From Limiplasma sp958448555 (GTDB lineage: Bacteria > Bacillota > Clostridia > Christensenellales > Aristaeellaceae), in NCBI GenBank assembly GCA_958448555.1, contig CAUDEL010000023.1, positions 1 to 43,147 on the forward strand: 43,147 bases of DNA, written 5' to 3'. Positions 32,165 to 43,147 of the stretch are shown piece after piece; the stretch's first letter is position 1; every line of letters begins with the position of its first letter. The translations under genes were made by a program, and so were the position numbers. The notes under the pieces are model-generated. The model saw only the letters and a program-made list of their open reading frames with translations, ran no database searches and was not told the DNA's origin.

Positions 32165-32635
32165 ATGCCCCGTCGTGGATTTATCCCCAAGCGCGAGGTG
32201 CTGCCCGATCCCGTTTACGGGACCACCGTGGTCACCAAGCTCATCAACCAGATCATGCTGGACGGCAAGCGCGGCACCGCGCAGCGCATCTGCTACAGCG
32301 CGTTTGACACCATCAAGGAAAAGACCGGCAAGGACGCCGCTGAGGTGTTTACCGCCGCCCTTGGCAACGTGTCGCCCCAGCTGGAGGTCAAGGCCCGCCG
32401 CGTGGGCGGCGCCACCTACCAGGTGCCTATCGAGATCCGCCCGGAGCGCCGCCAGACGCTGGCCCTGCGCTGGCTGGTCGAATTCAGCCGCAAGCGCGGT
32501 GAAAAGACCATGGCCGAGCGCCTTGCCGCCGAGGTGATGGACGCCGCCAACAACACCGGCGCCGCCGTCAAGCGCAAGGAAGAAATGCACCGCATGGCCG
32601 AGGCCAACAAGGCCTTCGCGCACTACCGCTGGTAA
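32165..32635 (+). CDS. rpsG: 30S ribosomal protein S7
   Basis: This 156-aa primary 16S-binding protein nucleates the 30S head. The N-terminus MPRRGFIPKREVLPDPVYG and the motifs INQIMLDGKRGTAQRICY, VKARRVGGATYQVPIE and RWLVEFSRKRGEKTM are standard. The start at 32165 has GGAGG 7 nt upstream; the frame is open earlier through the spacer without support. Confidence 0.97.
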   Translation: MPRRGFIPKREVLPDPVYGTTVVTKLINQIMLDGKRGTAQRICYSAFDTIKEKTGKDAAEVFTAALGNVSPQLEVKARRVGGATYQVPIEIRPERRQTLALRWLVEFSRKRGEKTMAERLAAEVMDAANNTGAAVKRKEEMHRMAEANKAFAHYRW

Positions 32636-32645
32636 GGCGAAGGGG

Positions 32646-32664
32646 CGCGGGCGGGGCGCCCGCG
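32646..32664 (+). other. Hairpin between rpsG and fusA
   Basis: CGCGGGC (32646-32652) pairs perfectly with GCCCGCG (32658-32664) around a 5-nt loop. No U-run follows, so it probably affects mRNA processing rather than termination. Confidence 0.45.
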
Positions 32665-32713
32665 TCTGGAAGAAGAATGAGAGAAAGCCGAATTTGAAAG
32701 GAGACCCTCCGTT

Positions 32714-34795
<2,082 letters not shown>

Positions 34796-34804
34796 TCTGA
34801 AGCA

Positions 34805-34820
34805 AAGCACCCAGGTGCTT
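34805..34820 (+). other. Hairpin between fusA and tuf
   Basis: AAGCAC-CCAG-GTGCTT is a perfect 6-bp stem-loop 10 nt after the fusA stop. Confidence 0.4.
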
Positions 34821-34864
34821 ATCAAGAAGATTCGTTCCCAGGATTTTAAGGAGGAAAATGACTC

Positions 34865-36079
<1,215 letters not shown>

Positions 36080-36081
36080 GG

Positions 36082-36173
36082 GCCGCTTCGCAGGGGCGTG
36101 CGTCCCGGCGAAAGATGGAAATAGACATACATTCGCCCTTCCGCCTGTCAAGGGGCGGGCGGAAGCGGCTTTT
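36082..36173 (+). promoter_or_regulatory. Possible attenuator between tuf and rpmG
   Basis: GCCGCTTC (36082-36089) can pair with GAAGCGGC (36162-36169), followed by TTTTCCC. CTTCCGCC (36138-36145) can pair with GGCGGAAG (36158-36165). The two pairings share the segment 36162-36165, so they exclude each other. This could control read-through from tuf into the secE-nusG-rplKA genes. Confidence 0.4.
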
Positions 36174-36199
36174 CCCACATCGACGAGGAGGTGGCGGAC

Positions 36200-36361
36200 G
36201 TGGCAAGCGTTGCCCGTAACAAAGTGATGCTGGCCTGCACCGAGTGCAAGCAGCGGAACTACAATTCCATGAAGAACAAGAAAAACACCCCCGACCGCAT
36301 TGAGCTCAACAAGTATTGTCGTTTCTGCAAAAAGCACACCGTGCACCGCGAAACCAAGTAA
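36200..36361 (+). CDS. rpmG: 50S ribosomal protein L33, zinc-binding form
   Basis: This 53-aa small ribosomal protein has two CxxC pairs (CTEC and CRFC) that bind zinc, marking the C+ form used under zinc sufficiency. The start is the GTG at 36200, with GAGGAGG ending 8 nt upstream; a GTG three codons earlier overlaps that site. The end KKHTVHRETK is typical. It is followed by secE as in most Firmicutes. Confidence 0.93.
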   Translation: MASVARNKVMLACTECKQRNYNSMKNKKNTPDRIELNKYCRFCKKHTVHRETK

Positions 36362-36396
36362 GCCGGAAACGTCAACTTGCGAATGGAGTGAAAACC

Positions 36397-36654
36397 ATGA
36401 CGGAAAAGAAGACCAAGAGCGCGAAGCCGAACTTCTTCAAGCGCTTCGGGCAGGGATTCGTTGGCTTCTTCAAGCGCATCGGCCTGGCGTTCAAGAACAT
36501 GTGGCACGAGCTTCGCAAGGTCACATGGCCCACGCGCGAGAAGCTGGTCAACTATTCGGTGATCGTGGTTCTCTTCATGCTGTTCATGATGGTCATCATC
36601 GGCCTGCTGGATACCGGCGCGACGCAGCTTGTGAACCTCATCATGAGCGCGTAA
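36397..36654 (+). CDS. secE: Preprotein translocase subunit SecE
   Basis: This 85-aa essential clamp of the SecYEG channel has an amphipathic helix with the conserved ELRKVTWPTREK (about 44-55), then a single membrane helix (SVIVVLFMLFMMVIIGLL). It is the short, single-span Gram-positive form. It ends 10 nt before nusG. Confidence 0.95.
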   Translation: MTEKKTKSAKPNFFKRFGQGFVGFFKRIGLAFKNMWHELRKVTWPTREKLVNYSVIVVLFMLFMMVIIGLLDTGATQLVNLIMSA

Positions 36655-36664
36655 GGAGACAGCC

Positions 36665-37210
36665 ATGGCCGAAAACAGCAAAGAGCCGTGCTGGTATGTG
36701 GTCCATACCTACTCCGGCTATGAGAACAAGGTCAAGGACAACATCGAAAAATCCGTTGAGAACAACCCCGAGATGCAGCATCTCATCTTCGACGTGCGCG
36801 TGCCCGTGGAGGATGTGGTGGAGATCAAGGGAAACAAGCGCGTCAAGTCTCAGCGGAAGGTCTATCCCGGCTACGTGCTGGTGCATATGATCGAAACCAG
36901 CGAAAGCTGGTATCTGGTGCGCAACACGCGCGGCGTGACGGGTTTTGTCGGCCCCGACTCCAAGCCCGTCGCCCTCACCCCCGCCGAGGTGCAGATGATG
37001 CTCTCCACCCAGCAAAACAGCGTGGAGTTCGGCATCGCCATCGGCGAGGAGGTCCGCATCCTCTCCGGCCCGCTGGAGAACTTCACCGGTCTGGTGGAGG
37101 ACGTGGACACCGTGCGCCAGAAGCTGACCGTCAAGGTCAAAATGTTCCTGGGCCGCGAGATGCCCGTTGAGGTGGACCTGCAGGACGTGGAGAAGGTCCA
37201 GCCCAAGTAA
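36665..37210 (+). CDS. nusG: Transcription termination/antitermination protein NusG
   Basis: This 181-aa RNA polymerase elongation factor has an NGN domain at about 8-118 (WYVVHTYSGYENKVK, KVYPGYVLVHM, VRNTRGVTGFVG) and a KOW domain at about 128-178 (GEEVRILSGPLENFTGLVEDVD). A short linker separates them. Length and order are normal. Confidence 0.97.
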   Translation: MAENSKEPCWYVVHTYSGYENKVKDNIEKSVENNPEMQHLIFDVRVPVEDVVEIKGNKRVKSQRKVYPGYVLVHMIETSESWYLVRNTRGVTGFVGPDSKPVALTPAEVQMMLSTQQNSVEFGIAIGEEVRILSGPLENFTGLVEDVDTVRQKLTVKVKMFLGREMPVEVDLQDVEKVQPK

Positions 37211-37225
37211 GCCCGCGCGCCGCAA

Positions 37226-37268
37226 AGCTCCCAGGGGGGAGCTGTGGGAGGAACGGCAGAGCCGTTCC
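37226..37268 (+). promoter_or_regulatory. Tandem hairpins in the rplK leader
   Basis: AGCTCCC (37226-37232) pairs with GGGAGCT (37237-37243), and GGAACGGC (37250-37257) pairs with GCCGTTCC (37261-37268). They lie 33-75 nt before the L11 start. In E. coli L1 represses rplK-rplA by binding near the L11 start, so an L1 site is plausible here. Confidence 0.45.
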
Positions 37269-37300
37269 GCCATGACCACATCGAAGGAGGTGCCATTCCC

Positions 37301-37726
37301 ATGGCAAAGAAAGTCAAATCCATGATTAAGCTTCAGGTTCCCGCCGCCAAGGCGACCCCCGCGCCGCCGATCGGTCCCGCGCTGGGCCAGCATGGCGTGA
37401 ACATCCCCGGTTTCTGCAAGGAGTTCAATGAGCGCACCCAGAAGGACGCGGGCATGATTATCCCCGTGGTCATCACGGTGTACACTGACAACACCTTCTC
37501 CTTCATCACCAAGACCCCGCCGGTTCCCGTGCTCATCAAGAAGGAGCTCAACCTGCAGACCGCCTCCGGCCGCCCCAACCGCGACAAGGTTGGCAAGCTC
37601 ACCCAGGAGCAGGTCCGCAAGATCGCCGAGATCAAAAAGCCCGACGTCAACGCCACCGACATCGAGGCCATCATGAGCATGATTAAGGGCACCGCCCGCT
37701 CGATGGGCATCACGGTTGAGGAATAA
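37301..37726 (+). CDS. rplK: 50S ribosomal protein L11
   Basis: This 141-aa protein of the GTPase-associated centre binds 23S rRNA and the L10 stalk. Features are IKLQVPAAKATPAPPIGPALGQHGVNI and a C-terminal RNA-binding domain ending GTARSMGITVEE. The start at 37301 has AAGGAGG upstream. Confidence 0.97.
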   Translation: MAKKVKSMIKLQVPAAKATPAPPIGPALGQHGVNIPGFCKEFNERTQKDAGMIIPVVITVYTDNTFSFITKTPPVPVLIKKELNLQTASGRPNRDKVGKLTQEQVRKIAEIKKPDVNATDIEAIMSMIKGTARSMGITVEE

Positions 37727-37781
37727 GACGACCATTTGTGGGAGGACATTGTGCCGTTAGCACCACAGGAAGGACAGTAGC

Positions 37782-38471
37782 ATGAAACACGGAAAGAAAT
37801 ATGTGGACAGCGCGAAGCTGATCGATCATCTCAATGCCTATGATCCCGCCGAGGCCTGCGAGCTGGCCTGCAAGACCAGCAAGGCCAAGTTTGACGAAAC
37901 CATCGAGATCTCCGTCCGCCTGGGCGTTGATCCCCGCCACGCCGACCAGCAGGTCCGCGGCGCGGTGGTCCTGCCGCATGGCACCGGCCGCACCGTGCGC
38001 GTGCTGGTGGTCACCAAGGGCGACAAGGTCAAGGAAGCCGAGGCCGCGGGTGCGGATTTCGTCGGCGGCGAGGAAATGGTCCACAAGATCCAGACCGAGA
38101 GCTGGTTCGGCTTTGACGTAATGATCGCCACCCCCGACATGATGGGCGTCGTCGGCCGCATCGGCCGCATCCTGGGCCCCAAGGGCCTCATGCCCAACCC
38201 CAAGAGCGGCACCGTGACCATGGACGTGGCCAAGGCCATCACCGACATCAAGGCCGGTAAGGTCGAGTACCGCGTGGACAAGACCTCCATCGTCCACTGC
38301 CCCATCGGCAAGGCCTCCTTCGGCCCCGAGAAGCTGGGCGAGAACCTGCAGGTCCTCATGGACGCCATCAACAAGGCCAAGCCCGCCGCGGCCAAGGGCA
38401 CCTATGTGCGCAGCGTGTACCTCAGCGCCACCATGGGCCCCGCCATCAAGGTCAACCCCTTGAAGTTCTAA
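37782..38471 (+). CDS. rplA: 50S ribosomal protein L1
   Basis: This 229-aa L1 stalk protein assists exit of deacylated tRNA. Motifs include VRGAVVLPHGTGRTVRVLV, GRIGRILGPKGLMPNPKSGTV and the C-terminal LSATMGPAIKVNPLKF. It ends the operon at a strong terminator; the rplJ-rplL pair that normally follows is missing. Confidence 0.97.
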   Translation: MKHGKKYVDSAKLIDHLNAYDPAEACELACKTSKAKFDETIEISVRLGVDPRHADQQVRGAVVLPHGTGRTVRVLVVTKGDKVKEAEAAGADFVGGEEMVHKIQTESWFGFDVMIATPDMMGVVGRIGRILGPKGLMPNPKSGTVTMDVAKAITDIKAGKVEYRVDKTSIVHCPIGKASFGPEKLGENLQVLMDAINKAKPAAAKGTYVRSVYLSATMGPAIKVNPLKF

Positions 38472-38482
38472 AGAGTCTGGCC

Positions 38483-38514
38483 AAAGCCCTCCGCTTCTCA
38501 AACGGAGGGCTTTT
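38483..38514 (+). terminator. Strong terminator after rplA
   Basis: AAAGCCCTCCG (38483-38493) pairs perfectly with CGGAGGGCTTT (38503-38513) around a 9-nt loop, ending in TTTT. Confidence 0.9.
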
Positions 38515-38555
38515 CTGTTGCGGCGACGTGCGTGACGAGGGGAGGAGAAGTAGCC

Positions 38556-40286
38556 ATGGAAAACCAGGGCCGCAGATCAAAGGCGTTGGCGATTGCGCAA
38601 ACGGCGCTTTTGTCGCTGCTGGGCGCCGCAGGCGCGGCTGACCTGACCGACAGGCAGCCGCTGGCGCTGTTTGCGTTGTGGTGCGCCTGTGCCGCAGCGG
38701 CATGGTGGGCTGTGCGTCGGCCAGCGGAAAAGCGTCTGAACAGGGTGGCGCTGGCGCTGGGTGCGGTGTTTGCGGTGATGCTGGTGATCGGTCAGGAGAT
38801 TCACTGCGAGCAGACCATCAAGGCGCTGCTGACATGGACCGCTTTCATCAAAACGCTCTTTCGCATCGCCGGGCTTACGGCGCTGTGCTGGACGGTGCTG
38901 CGCATCCTGATGCGTGGAGCCATGCAGATGCGCTCTGCGGACAGGAGCGGCGGTCCGGCCTTCTGGAAGATCTGGCTGGCGATATTCGTATGCTGGCTGC
39001 CGTACTATATTTTCTTCTTTCCCGGATGTCTCAGCCCAGACTCCATCAGCGAGCTCGACGTGATTCTGGGCGGCGCGCCGCTGAGCAATCATCATCCGGT
39101 GATCCATCAATGGACCATCGCTCCCTTTGTGCTGCTGGGACGCGCGCTGGGCTCAGTGACGTGGGGTGTGGGCCTGTATAGCCTGTTTCAAATGATGACG
39201 ATGTCCGCTGTTTTTGCGGGGGTACTGCGCTGGTTGATTGCCGAGGGAGCGGGACGCTGGTTGCTATGGACAGCTTTTTTGTTTTACGCGCTGGCGGGCG
39301 TGCATGCGTTTTACAGCATCACCATGTGGAAAGATGTGCTCTTTGGCGGCATTACGGCGCTTGTGGTGATGCTGCTGACATGGCTTGTCAGGAGCGGGGA
39401 GCCGCCGGCGAAGGAGGCGTTTGGAAGCGTCCGATGGGCGATGCTGGCGGTATGCCTGTTTCTGTTCTGCGTTTACCGCAACAACGGTTACTATGTGTTT
39501 CTGCTTTGTTTTCCCGTGTTTGTGCTGTGCAATCGCAGGCTGTGGAAACCGCTGTTGGCGCTGGGAGCGATCGTGCTGGTTTTGGTCAACGCCTATCAGG
39601 CGCTGATTTTCGATGTGTTGGGCGCGCAGAAGTCCAATGCGGGCGAGGCGCTTGCCCTGCCGCTGCAACAGATTGCGAAAACGGTGCGCTGCTATAACCA
39701 GGAGCTGAGCGAGGATGAGAGGGAAACGCTGGAGGAGATCTTTCCGTCGGTGGAGGAACTGGGCTGTGCATACAACCCAAACCTGTCAGATCCCGTGAAA
39801 GCGCTGCTTCGCAATGATGTTCTGATGAGCGATCCCATGCGCTATCTCAAGGTATGGGCGCAGCTTGGGATGGAGCATCCGCTGGTGTATTTGGATGTGC
39901 TTTTATACCATACGCATGGATACTGGTACCCCGACGTGCCCTACTGGGCGGTCGACCGGGGCATCTATAAGAACTGGTATGGACTGCAGCGGCATGAATC
40001 CCTGGGTACGAAGCTGCTGGAAAAGCTGTACGACGTATTGGAAAGCGCACCTGGGTTTGGCGCCCTGTGCCGTCCCGCCCCCTATGTATGGGTGGTGCTG
40101 ATCGCCTTAGCGGTGCTGGTATGCAAGCGCAGAGCACGGCTGGCGTCGCCGTGGCTGCTGCTGGCTGGAATCTGGCTGACGTCGATGGCCTCGCCGGTCT
40201 TTGCGGAGTTTCGATACATGTATGGCGTGATCGTCTGCGCGCCGTTTTGCGTGGGCATAGCATGGACAGCATCCCGAAGGGAATGA
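38556..40286 (+). CDS. DUF6020-like polytopic membrane protein (GT-C-like)
   Basis: This 576-aa protein has about 12 hydrophobic segments. After the fourth or fifth comes PGCLSPDSISELDVILGGAPLSNHHPVIHQ, with acidic and His residues in the first large outer loop. That position holds the catalytic loop of GT-C glycosyltransferases using lipid-linked donors. Another feature is TMWKDVLFGG. The family is common in Clostridia and uncharacterised. The start at 38556 has GGAGGAG about 10 nt upstream; a GTG at 38532 has none. It stands between terminators as a single gene, with no clear promoter visible. Confidence 0.68.
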   Translation: MENQGRRSKALAIAQTALLSLLGAAGAADLTDRQPLALFALWCACAAAAWWAVRRPAEKRLNRVALALGAVFAVMLVIGQEIHCEQTIKALLTWTAFIKTLFRIAGLTALCWTVLRILMRGAMQMRSADRSGGPAFWKIWLAIFVCWLPYYIFFFPGCLSPDSISELDVILGGAPLSNHHPVIHQWTIAPFVLLGRALGSVTWGVGLYSLFQMMTMSAVFAGVLRWLIAEGAGRWLLWTAFLFYALAGVHAFYSITMWKDVLFGGITALVVMLLTWLVRSGEPPAKEAFGSVRWAMLAVCLFLFCVYRNNGYYVFLLCFPVFVLCNRRLWKPLLALGAIVLVLVNAYQALIFDVLGAQKSNAGEALALPLQQIAKTVRCYNQELSEDERETLEEIFPSVEELGCAYNPNLSDPVKALLRNDVLMSDPMRYLKVWAQLGMEHPLVYLDVLLYHTHGYWYPDVPYWAVDRGIYKNWYGLQRHESLGTKLLEKLYDVLESAPGFGALCRPAPYVWVVLIALAVLVCKRRARLASPWLLLAGIWLTSMASPVFAEFRYMYGVIVCAPFCVGIAWTASRRE

Positions 40287-40309
40287 CGGCGCGACGGTTT
40301 CACCGCCCT

Positions 40310-40338
40310 TTGTCTCTCCCCGAAAGATATGCTATACT
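40310..40338 (+). promoter_or_regulatory. Promoter of the DUF6483/ABC-F pair
   Basis: TTGTCT (40310-40315), 17 nt, TATACT (40333-40338), with a TGC extended -10. It gives a leader of about 20 nt. Confidence 0.65.
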
Positions 40339-40367
40339 AGGAAACAGCGGCCGGGAGGTGAATGGCG

Positions 40368-41027
40368 GTGTTTCAGCGGGACTACATCCTGCGCATGATC
40401 GAGATGATGGGGGACCTGATGCGCCGCGTCAAGGAGCTCATGGACGAGCTCTCGCAGATGCGCCTTCTGGAGGAGGCGTGCCGCCGCCACTGCGGCCTGC
40501 CGCTTTCGGCGCTGGAGACGCTCAGCGCACGGAGCCTTCTGGAGATGCTTTCGCCCACGCCGCGCCTGCTCGCCAGCGAAATCCTCTACATCCGCGCCAC
40601 GGCCTTTTCCCTGCAATGGGAGGAGGAGCGGGCGCTCAAGCTCAAGTGTTTGCAGCTGCTCGCCTCGCTTTGGGAGGAGGGTCCGCTGTGCGAGCTTCGT
40701 GCGGCGCGCGTGCAGGCGCTCAAGCTGGAGGTCCTGGACCTGCTCTCGCCGGAGGACCTCATGGTCTGCGCCTCGTTTCTCAGGCAGGGCGGGGCCTATG
40801 CGGACATGGAGGACGCGCTGTTTGAGGCGGCACAGCGCTGCGCGCCCCGGGAGCGGGACGTCTGCATCCGGGCAGGCGTGGAGATGCTGCGCCTCGCGGC
40901 GCGATCGCCCGCGCGGGATTTGGCCCTGGGCCGCACCAGCGCGCACGAATTGCGCCTGTCGGCCCGCGAGCTGGAGGCGCTCGCAAGCGGTACAAAGCCA
41001 AGCGATAGAGGGGAAGAAACCCGATGA
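40368..41027 (+). CDS. DUF6483-like all-helical protein
   Basis: This 219-aa, largely alpha-helical soluble protein has a Glu/Arg/Leu-rich repeat-like composition (TPR-like helices between about 90 and 190). The N-terminus MFQRDYILRMIEMMGDLMRR resembles the clostridial DUF6483 family. The start is taken as the GTG at 40368, because the GGGAGG at 40353-40358 is then 9 nt away; the ATG at 40362 would be only 3 nt away. It overlaps the ABC-F start by ATGA, so the two are translationally coupled. Function is unknown. Confidence 0.7.
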   Translation: MFQRDYILRMIEMMGDLMRRVKELMDELSQMRLLEEACRRHCGLPLSALETLSARSLLEMLSPTPRLLASEILYIRATAFSLQWEEERALKLKCLQLLASLWEEGPLCELRAARVQALKLEVLDLLSPEDLMVCASFLRQGGAYADMEDALFEAAQRCAPRERDVCIRAGVEMLRLAARSPARDLALGRTSAHELRLSARELEALASGTKPSDRGEETR

Positions 41028-42943
41028 TTCTGATTTCAGCACAGGAAGTGCAAAAGAGCTTCGGCACCCACGAGGTGCTCAAAGAGGTCACTTTCAGCCT
41101 GCAAAAGGGCGAGAAGATGGGGCTGGTGGGCGTCAACGGCTGCGGAAAGACCACGCTGATGCGCATCATCAGCGGAGAGATGGAGCCCGACGGCGGCATG
41201 GTGCACAAAAACCGCGACCTGCGTATCGGCTATCTCAGACAGGTGGACGACATCGCCCTCAGCGATACGGTCTGGGAGGCGCTGCTTCGCGTATTCGAAC
41301 CCGTGATCGCCATGGAAAAGCGGCTGCGCGAGCTGGAAGGAGAGATGGAGCGCAACGCGGACCCCGAGGCGGCGCTGCGGCTGACGGCGGAGTACCAGCG
41401 GCTGCTGGAGCGCTTCAACGAGGCTGAGGGATATGCCTATGAGGGCGAGATGCTGGGTGTGCTGGGCGGCCTGGGCCTCAGGCCCGAGATGCACGATCGC
41501 AGGGTCTCCACCCTCTCCGGGGGCGAGCGCACGCGGCTGTCGCTGGCCAAGCTGCTGTTGCAAAAGCCCGACGTCATTTTGATGGACGAGCCGACCAACC
41601 ACCTGGACCTGGAGGCCATCGAATGGCTTCAGGGCTATCTGACGGAGTACAAGGGCTCGCTTCTGCTCATCAGCCATGACCGTTATTTTCTGGATCATGT
41701 ATGCACCACCATGGGCGAGCTCCTCGGCGGCCGCATGATAAAGTTCACCGGCAACTACACCGAGTACATGCGCAAGCGCACCGCGGATTTTGAAACCCGC
41801 ATGAAGGCCTACAACCTGCAGCAAAAGGAGATCGAGCGGGAAAAGGCGATCATCGAACGCTACCGCAGCTTTAACCGGGAGAAGAGCATCAAGGCCGCCG
41901 AGAGCCGGCAAAAGCGTCTGGACAAGCTCGAACGGCTGGAAAAACCCGTGGAGGAGAGCCACGTGCGCTTCAGCTTCGAGGCGCGCCGCCGAAGCGGCGA
42001 GGAAGCGCTGGAAGTCAAGGGCCTGAGCAAGAGCTTCGGGGACGAAACGGTGTTTGAAAACGTAAGCTTCAAGCTGCGCACCGGCGACCGCGTCGCGCTC
42101 ATCGGCCCCAATGGCGTGGGAAAAAGCACGCTGTTTAAGATCCTGACCGGCCAGCTCGCCCCCGACCGTGGAAGCGTGAAGTACGGCGTCAACATCGACG
42201 TGGGGTACTACGATCAGCACCAGCAGAACCTCAACCCCGCCAACACCGTGCTCGACGAGGTCTGGAACAGCTTCCCGGCCATGGAGCAAAGCAGGGTGCG
42301 CGGCGCGCTGGGCCTGTTCCTCTTTACGGGGGACGACGTGTTTGACACCATCCAGAGCCTCTCCGGCGGCGAGCGGGGGCGCGTGGCGCTGACAAAGCTG
42401 ATGCTGCGCAAGGACAACCTGCTGCTGCTGGATGAGCCGACCAACCACCTGGACATGGACAGCCGCGAGGTGCTGGAGGACGCGTTGGAGGACTTCCCGG
42501 GGACGATTCTTGCCATCAGCCACGACCGCTACTTCATCAACCGGTTCGCCGACCGCGTGATGGTGATGGGCGCGGAGGGCGTGACGGAGTACCTGGGCAA
42601 CTTTGACGACTATGTGGAGAAGCGGGACCGTCCGCAGCCGCCCGCAGCCGCGGACGGCAATGAGGTAACGCGCACGGCCGCGGCGCGGGAACGAAAGCGC
42701 GACCGGCAGCAGGCGGCGCATGCGCGTGAGTTGCAGGCACGGGTAAAGCGTGCGGAGGAAGCCATCGAGGAAAACGAGCGCCTGATCCGCGAGCTGGAGG
42801 CAAAGCTGGCCGATCCCGCCACCTATGCCGACGCGGACGCGGCGCGCGAGCTGGGCGAGCGCTACCGCGCCGAGCAGGAGCGCAGCGAGGCGCTGTACGA
42901 GGCCCTGGAGGCCGCCGAGGAGGCGGCAGCAGGCGCAGAGTAG
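41024..42943 (+). CDS. ABC-F family ATPase (YdiF/Uup-like)
   Basis: This 639-aa soluble protein has two ABC domains and no membrane part. Domain 1 has Walker A GVNGCGKTT (36-44), signature LSGGERTRLS and Walker B VILMDEPTNHLD. The interdomain linker is the charged P-site tRNA-interaction motif region (about 250-325, ending KLERLEKPVEES). Domain 2 has GPNGVGKST, LSGGERGRVA and LLLLDEPTNHLD. A C-terminal coiled coil (about 560-635) follows, as in YdiF and Uup. ABC-F proteins act on the ribosomal E site in translation quality control, and some protect against antibiotics. Nothing here shows a resistance role. Confidence 0.9.
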   Translation: MILISAQEVQKSFGTHEVLKEVTFSLQKGEKMGLVGVNGCGKTTLMRIISGEMEPDGGMVHKNRDLRIGYLRQVDDIALSDTVWEALLRVFEPVIAMEKRLRELEGEMERNADPEAALRLTAEYQRLLERFNEAEGYAYEGEMLGVLGGLGLRPEMHDRRVSTLSGGERTRLSLAKLLLQKPDVILMDEPTNHLDLEAIEWLQGYLTEYKGSLLLISHDRYFLDHVCTTMGELLGGRMIKFTGNYTEYMRKRTADFETRMKAYNLQQKEIEREKAIIERYRSFNREKSIKAAESRQKRLDKLERLEKPVEESHVRFSFEARRRSGEEALEVKGLSKSFGDETVFENVSFKLRTGDRVALIGPNGVGKSTLFKILTGQLAPDRGSVKYGVNIDVGYYDQHQQNLNPANTVLDEVWNSFPAMEQSRVRGALGLFLFTGDDVFDTIQSLSGGERGRVALTKLMLRKDNLLLLDEPTNHLDMDSREVLEDALEDFPGTILAISHDRYFINRFADRVMVMGAEGVTEYLGNFDDYVEKRDRPQPPAAADGNEVTRTAAARERKRDRQQAAHARELQARVKRAEEAIEENERLIRELEAKLADPATYADADAARELGERYRAEQERSEALYEALEAAEEAAAGAE

Positions 42944-42997
42944 GCCGCAACGGCATACAAGGTTTGGGTTGCAATGAGAGACCCGGCCCCACGGGAA

Positions 42998-43018
42998 GAG
43001 GCGGCGTTACGCGCCGCC
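42998..43018 (+). other. GC-rich hairpin after the ABC-F gene
   Basis: GGCGGCG (43000-43006) pairs with CGCCGCC (43012-43018), immediately before the main terminator. Confidence 0.5.
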
Positions 43019-43022
43019 TCCA

Positions 43023-43057
43023 GACCGTTGACAAAAGTGAGTCAACGGTCGTTTTTT
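43023..43057 (+). terminator. Intrinsic terminator after the ABC-F gene
   Basis: GACCGTTGAC (43023-43032) pairs perfectly with GTCAACGGTC (43041-43050), followed by GTTTTTT. Confidence 0.9.
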
Positions 43058-43147
43058 ATAAGGGAAAACGAATAAGCATGTCGAATATATAAGGCAGCAC
43101 CGCACAATTGCTGAGGCAAGCGCTGTCGAATCACCCATCAGACAGGA
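43058..43147. other. Right edge, no gene seen
   Basis: The last 90 nt are more AT-rich at first (AATATATAAGG) and hold no supported start. Nothing further can be said. Confidence 0.4.

Noticed and set aside
43060..43147. Insertion-sequence end or start of a new gene at the right edge
   Set aside because: No transposase, paired inverted repeat or start codon with ribosome site can be shown in the remaining bases.

Overview
The window is bacterial, GC-rich (roughly two thirds G+C) and almost fully coding. The protein families, the strong AGGAGG-type ribosome binding sites, the L7Ae-rpsL-rpsG-fusA-tuf string, the plsX-acpP-rnc-smc-ftsY string and several clostridial families (DUF975, DUF436, DUF2974, DUF6020, DUF6483) point to a high-GC member of the Clostridia, probably gut-associated (Oscillospirales- or Christensenellales-like). 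This placement is inference from gene content only.

Region 1 (1-10.6 kb) is a complete Lsr-type (autoinducer-2-like) uptake and processing locus built on two divergent transcripts. Leftward: lsrA ATPase, two permeases, LsrB-like binding protein, LsrF-like thiolase, an AEC-family transporter and a FucU-like mutarotase. Rightward: LsrR-like regulator, LsrK-like kinase and a small cupin. The two promoters face away from each other and carry repeated AACATTTG motifs likely to be the LsrR operator. No LsrG is present; the cupin and FucU are unexpected partners.

Region 2 (10.6-13.1 kb, minus strand) holds a GMP-synthase-like protein whose glutaminase Cys and His and whose XMP-binding C-terminus are gone, followed by an M19 dipeptidase. 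A terminator/anti-terminator pair lies in its leader.

Region 3 (13.2-26.3 kb, plus strand) starts with a large membrane-anchored PQQ-like propeller protein, then plsX, acpP, rnc, smc, ftsY, a DUF975 membrane protein, a GNAT acetyltransferase, a SpoU/TrmH RNA methyltransferase and a DUF436 protein.

Region 4 (26.3-31 kb) has a minus-strand glycosyltransferase/flippase-like pair, a DUF2974 alpha/beta hydrolase-like protein, and a sortase-type surface protein with an AT-rich middle between GC-rich ends.

Region 5 (31-38.5 kb) is a translation/transcription supercluster in a permuted order: L7Ae-rpsL-rpsG-fusA-tuf-rpmG-secE-nusG-rplK-rplA, with rplJL and rpoBC on neither side. S12 carries Arg at the classic streptomycin site Lys88, and tuf has codon use unlike its neighbours.

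Region 6 (38.5-43.1 kb) has a DUF6020 polytopic membrane protein, a DUF6483 protein and an ABC-F ATPase, closed by a strong terminator. No rRNA, tRNA, CRISPR array, transposase or phage gene was seen.
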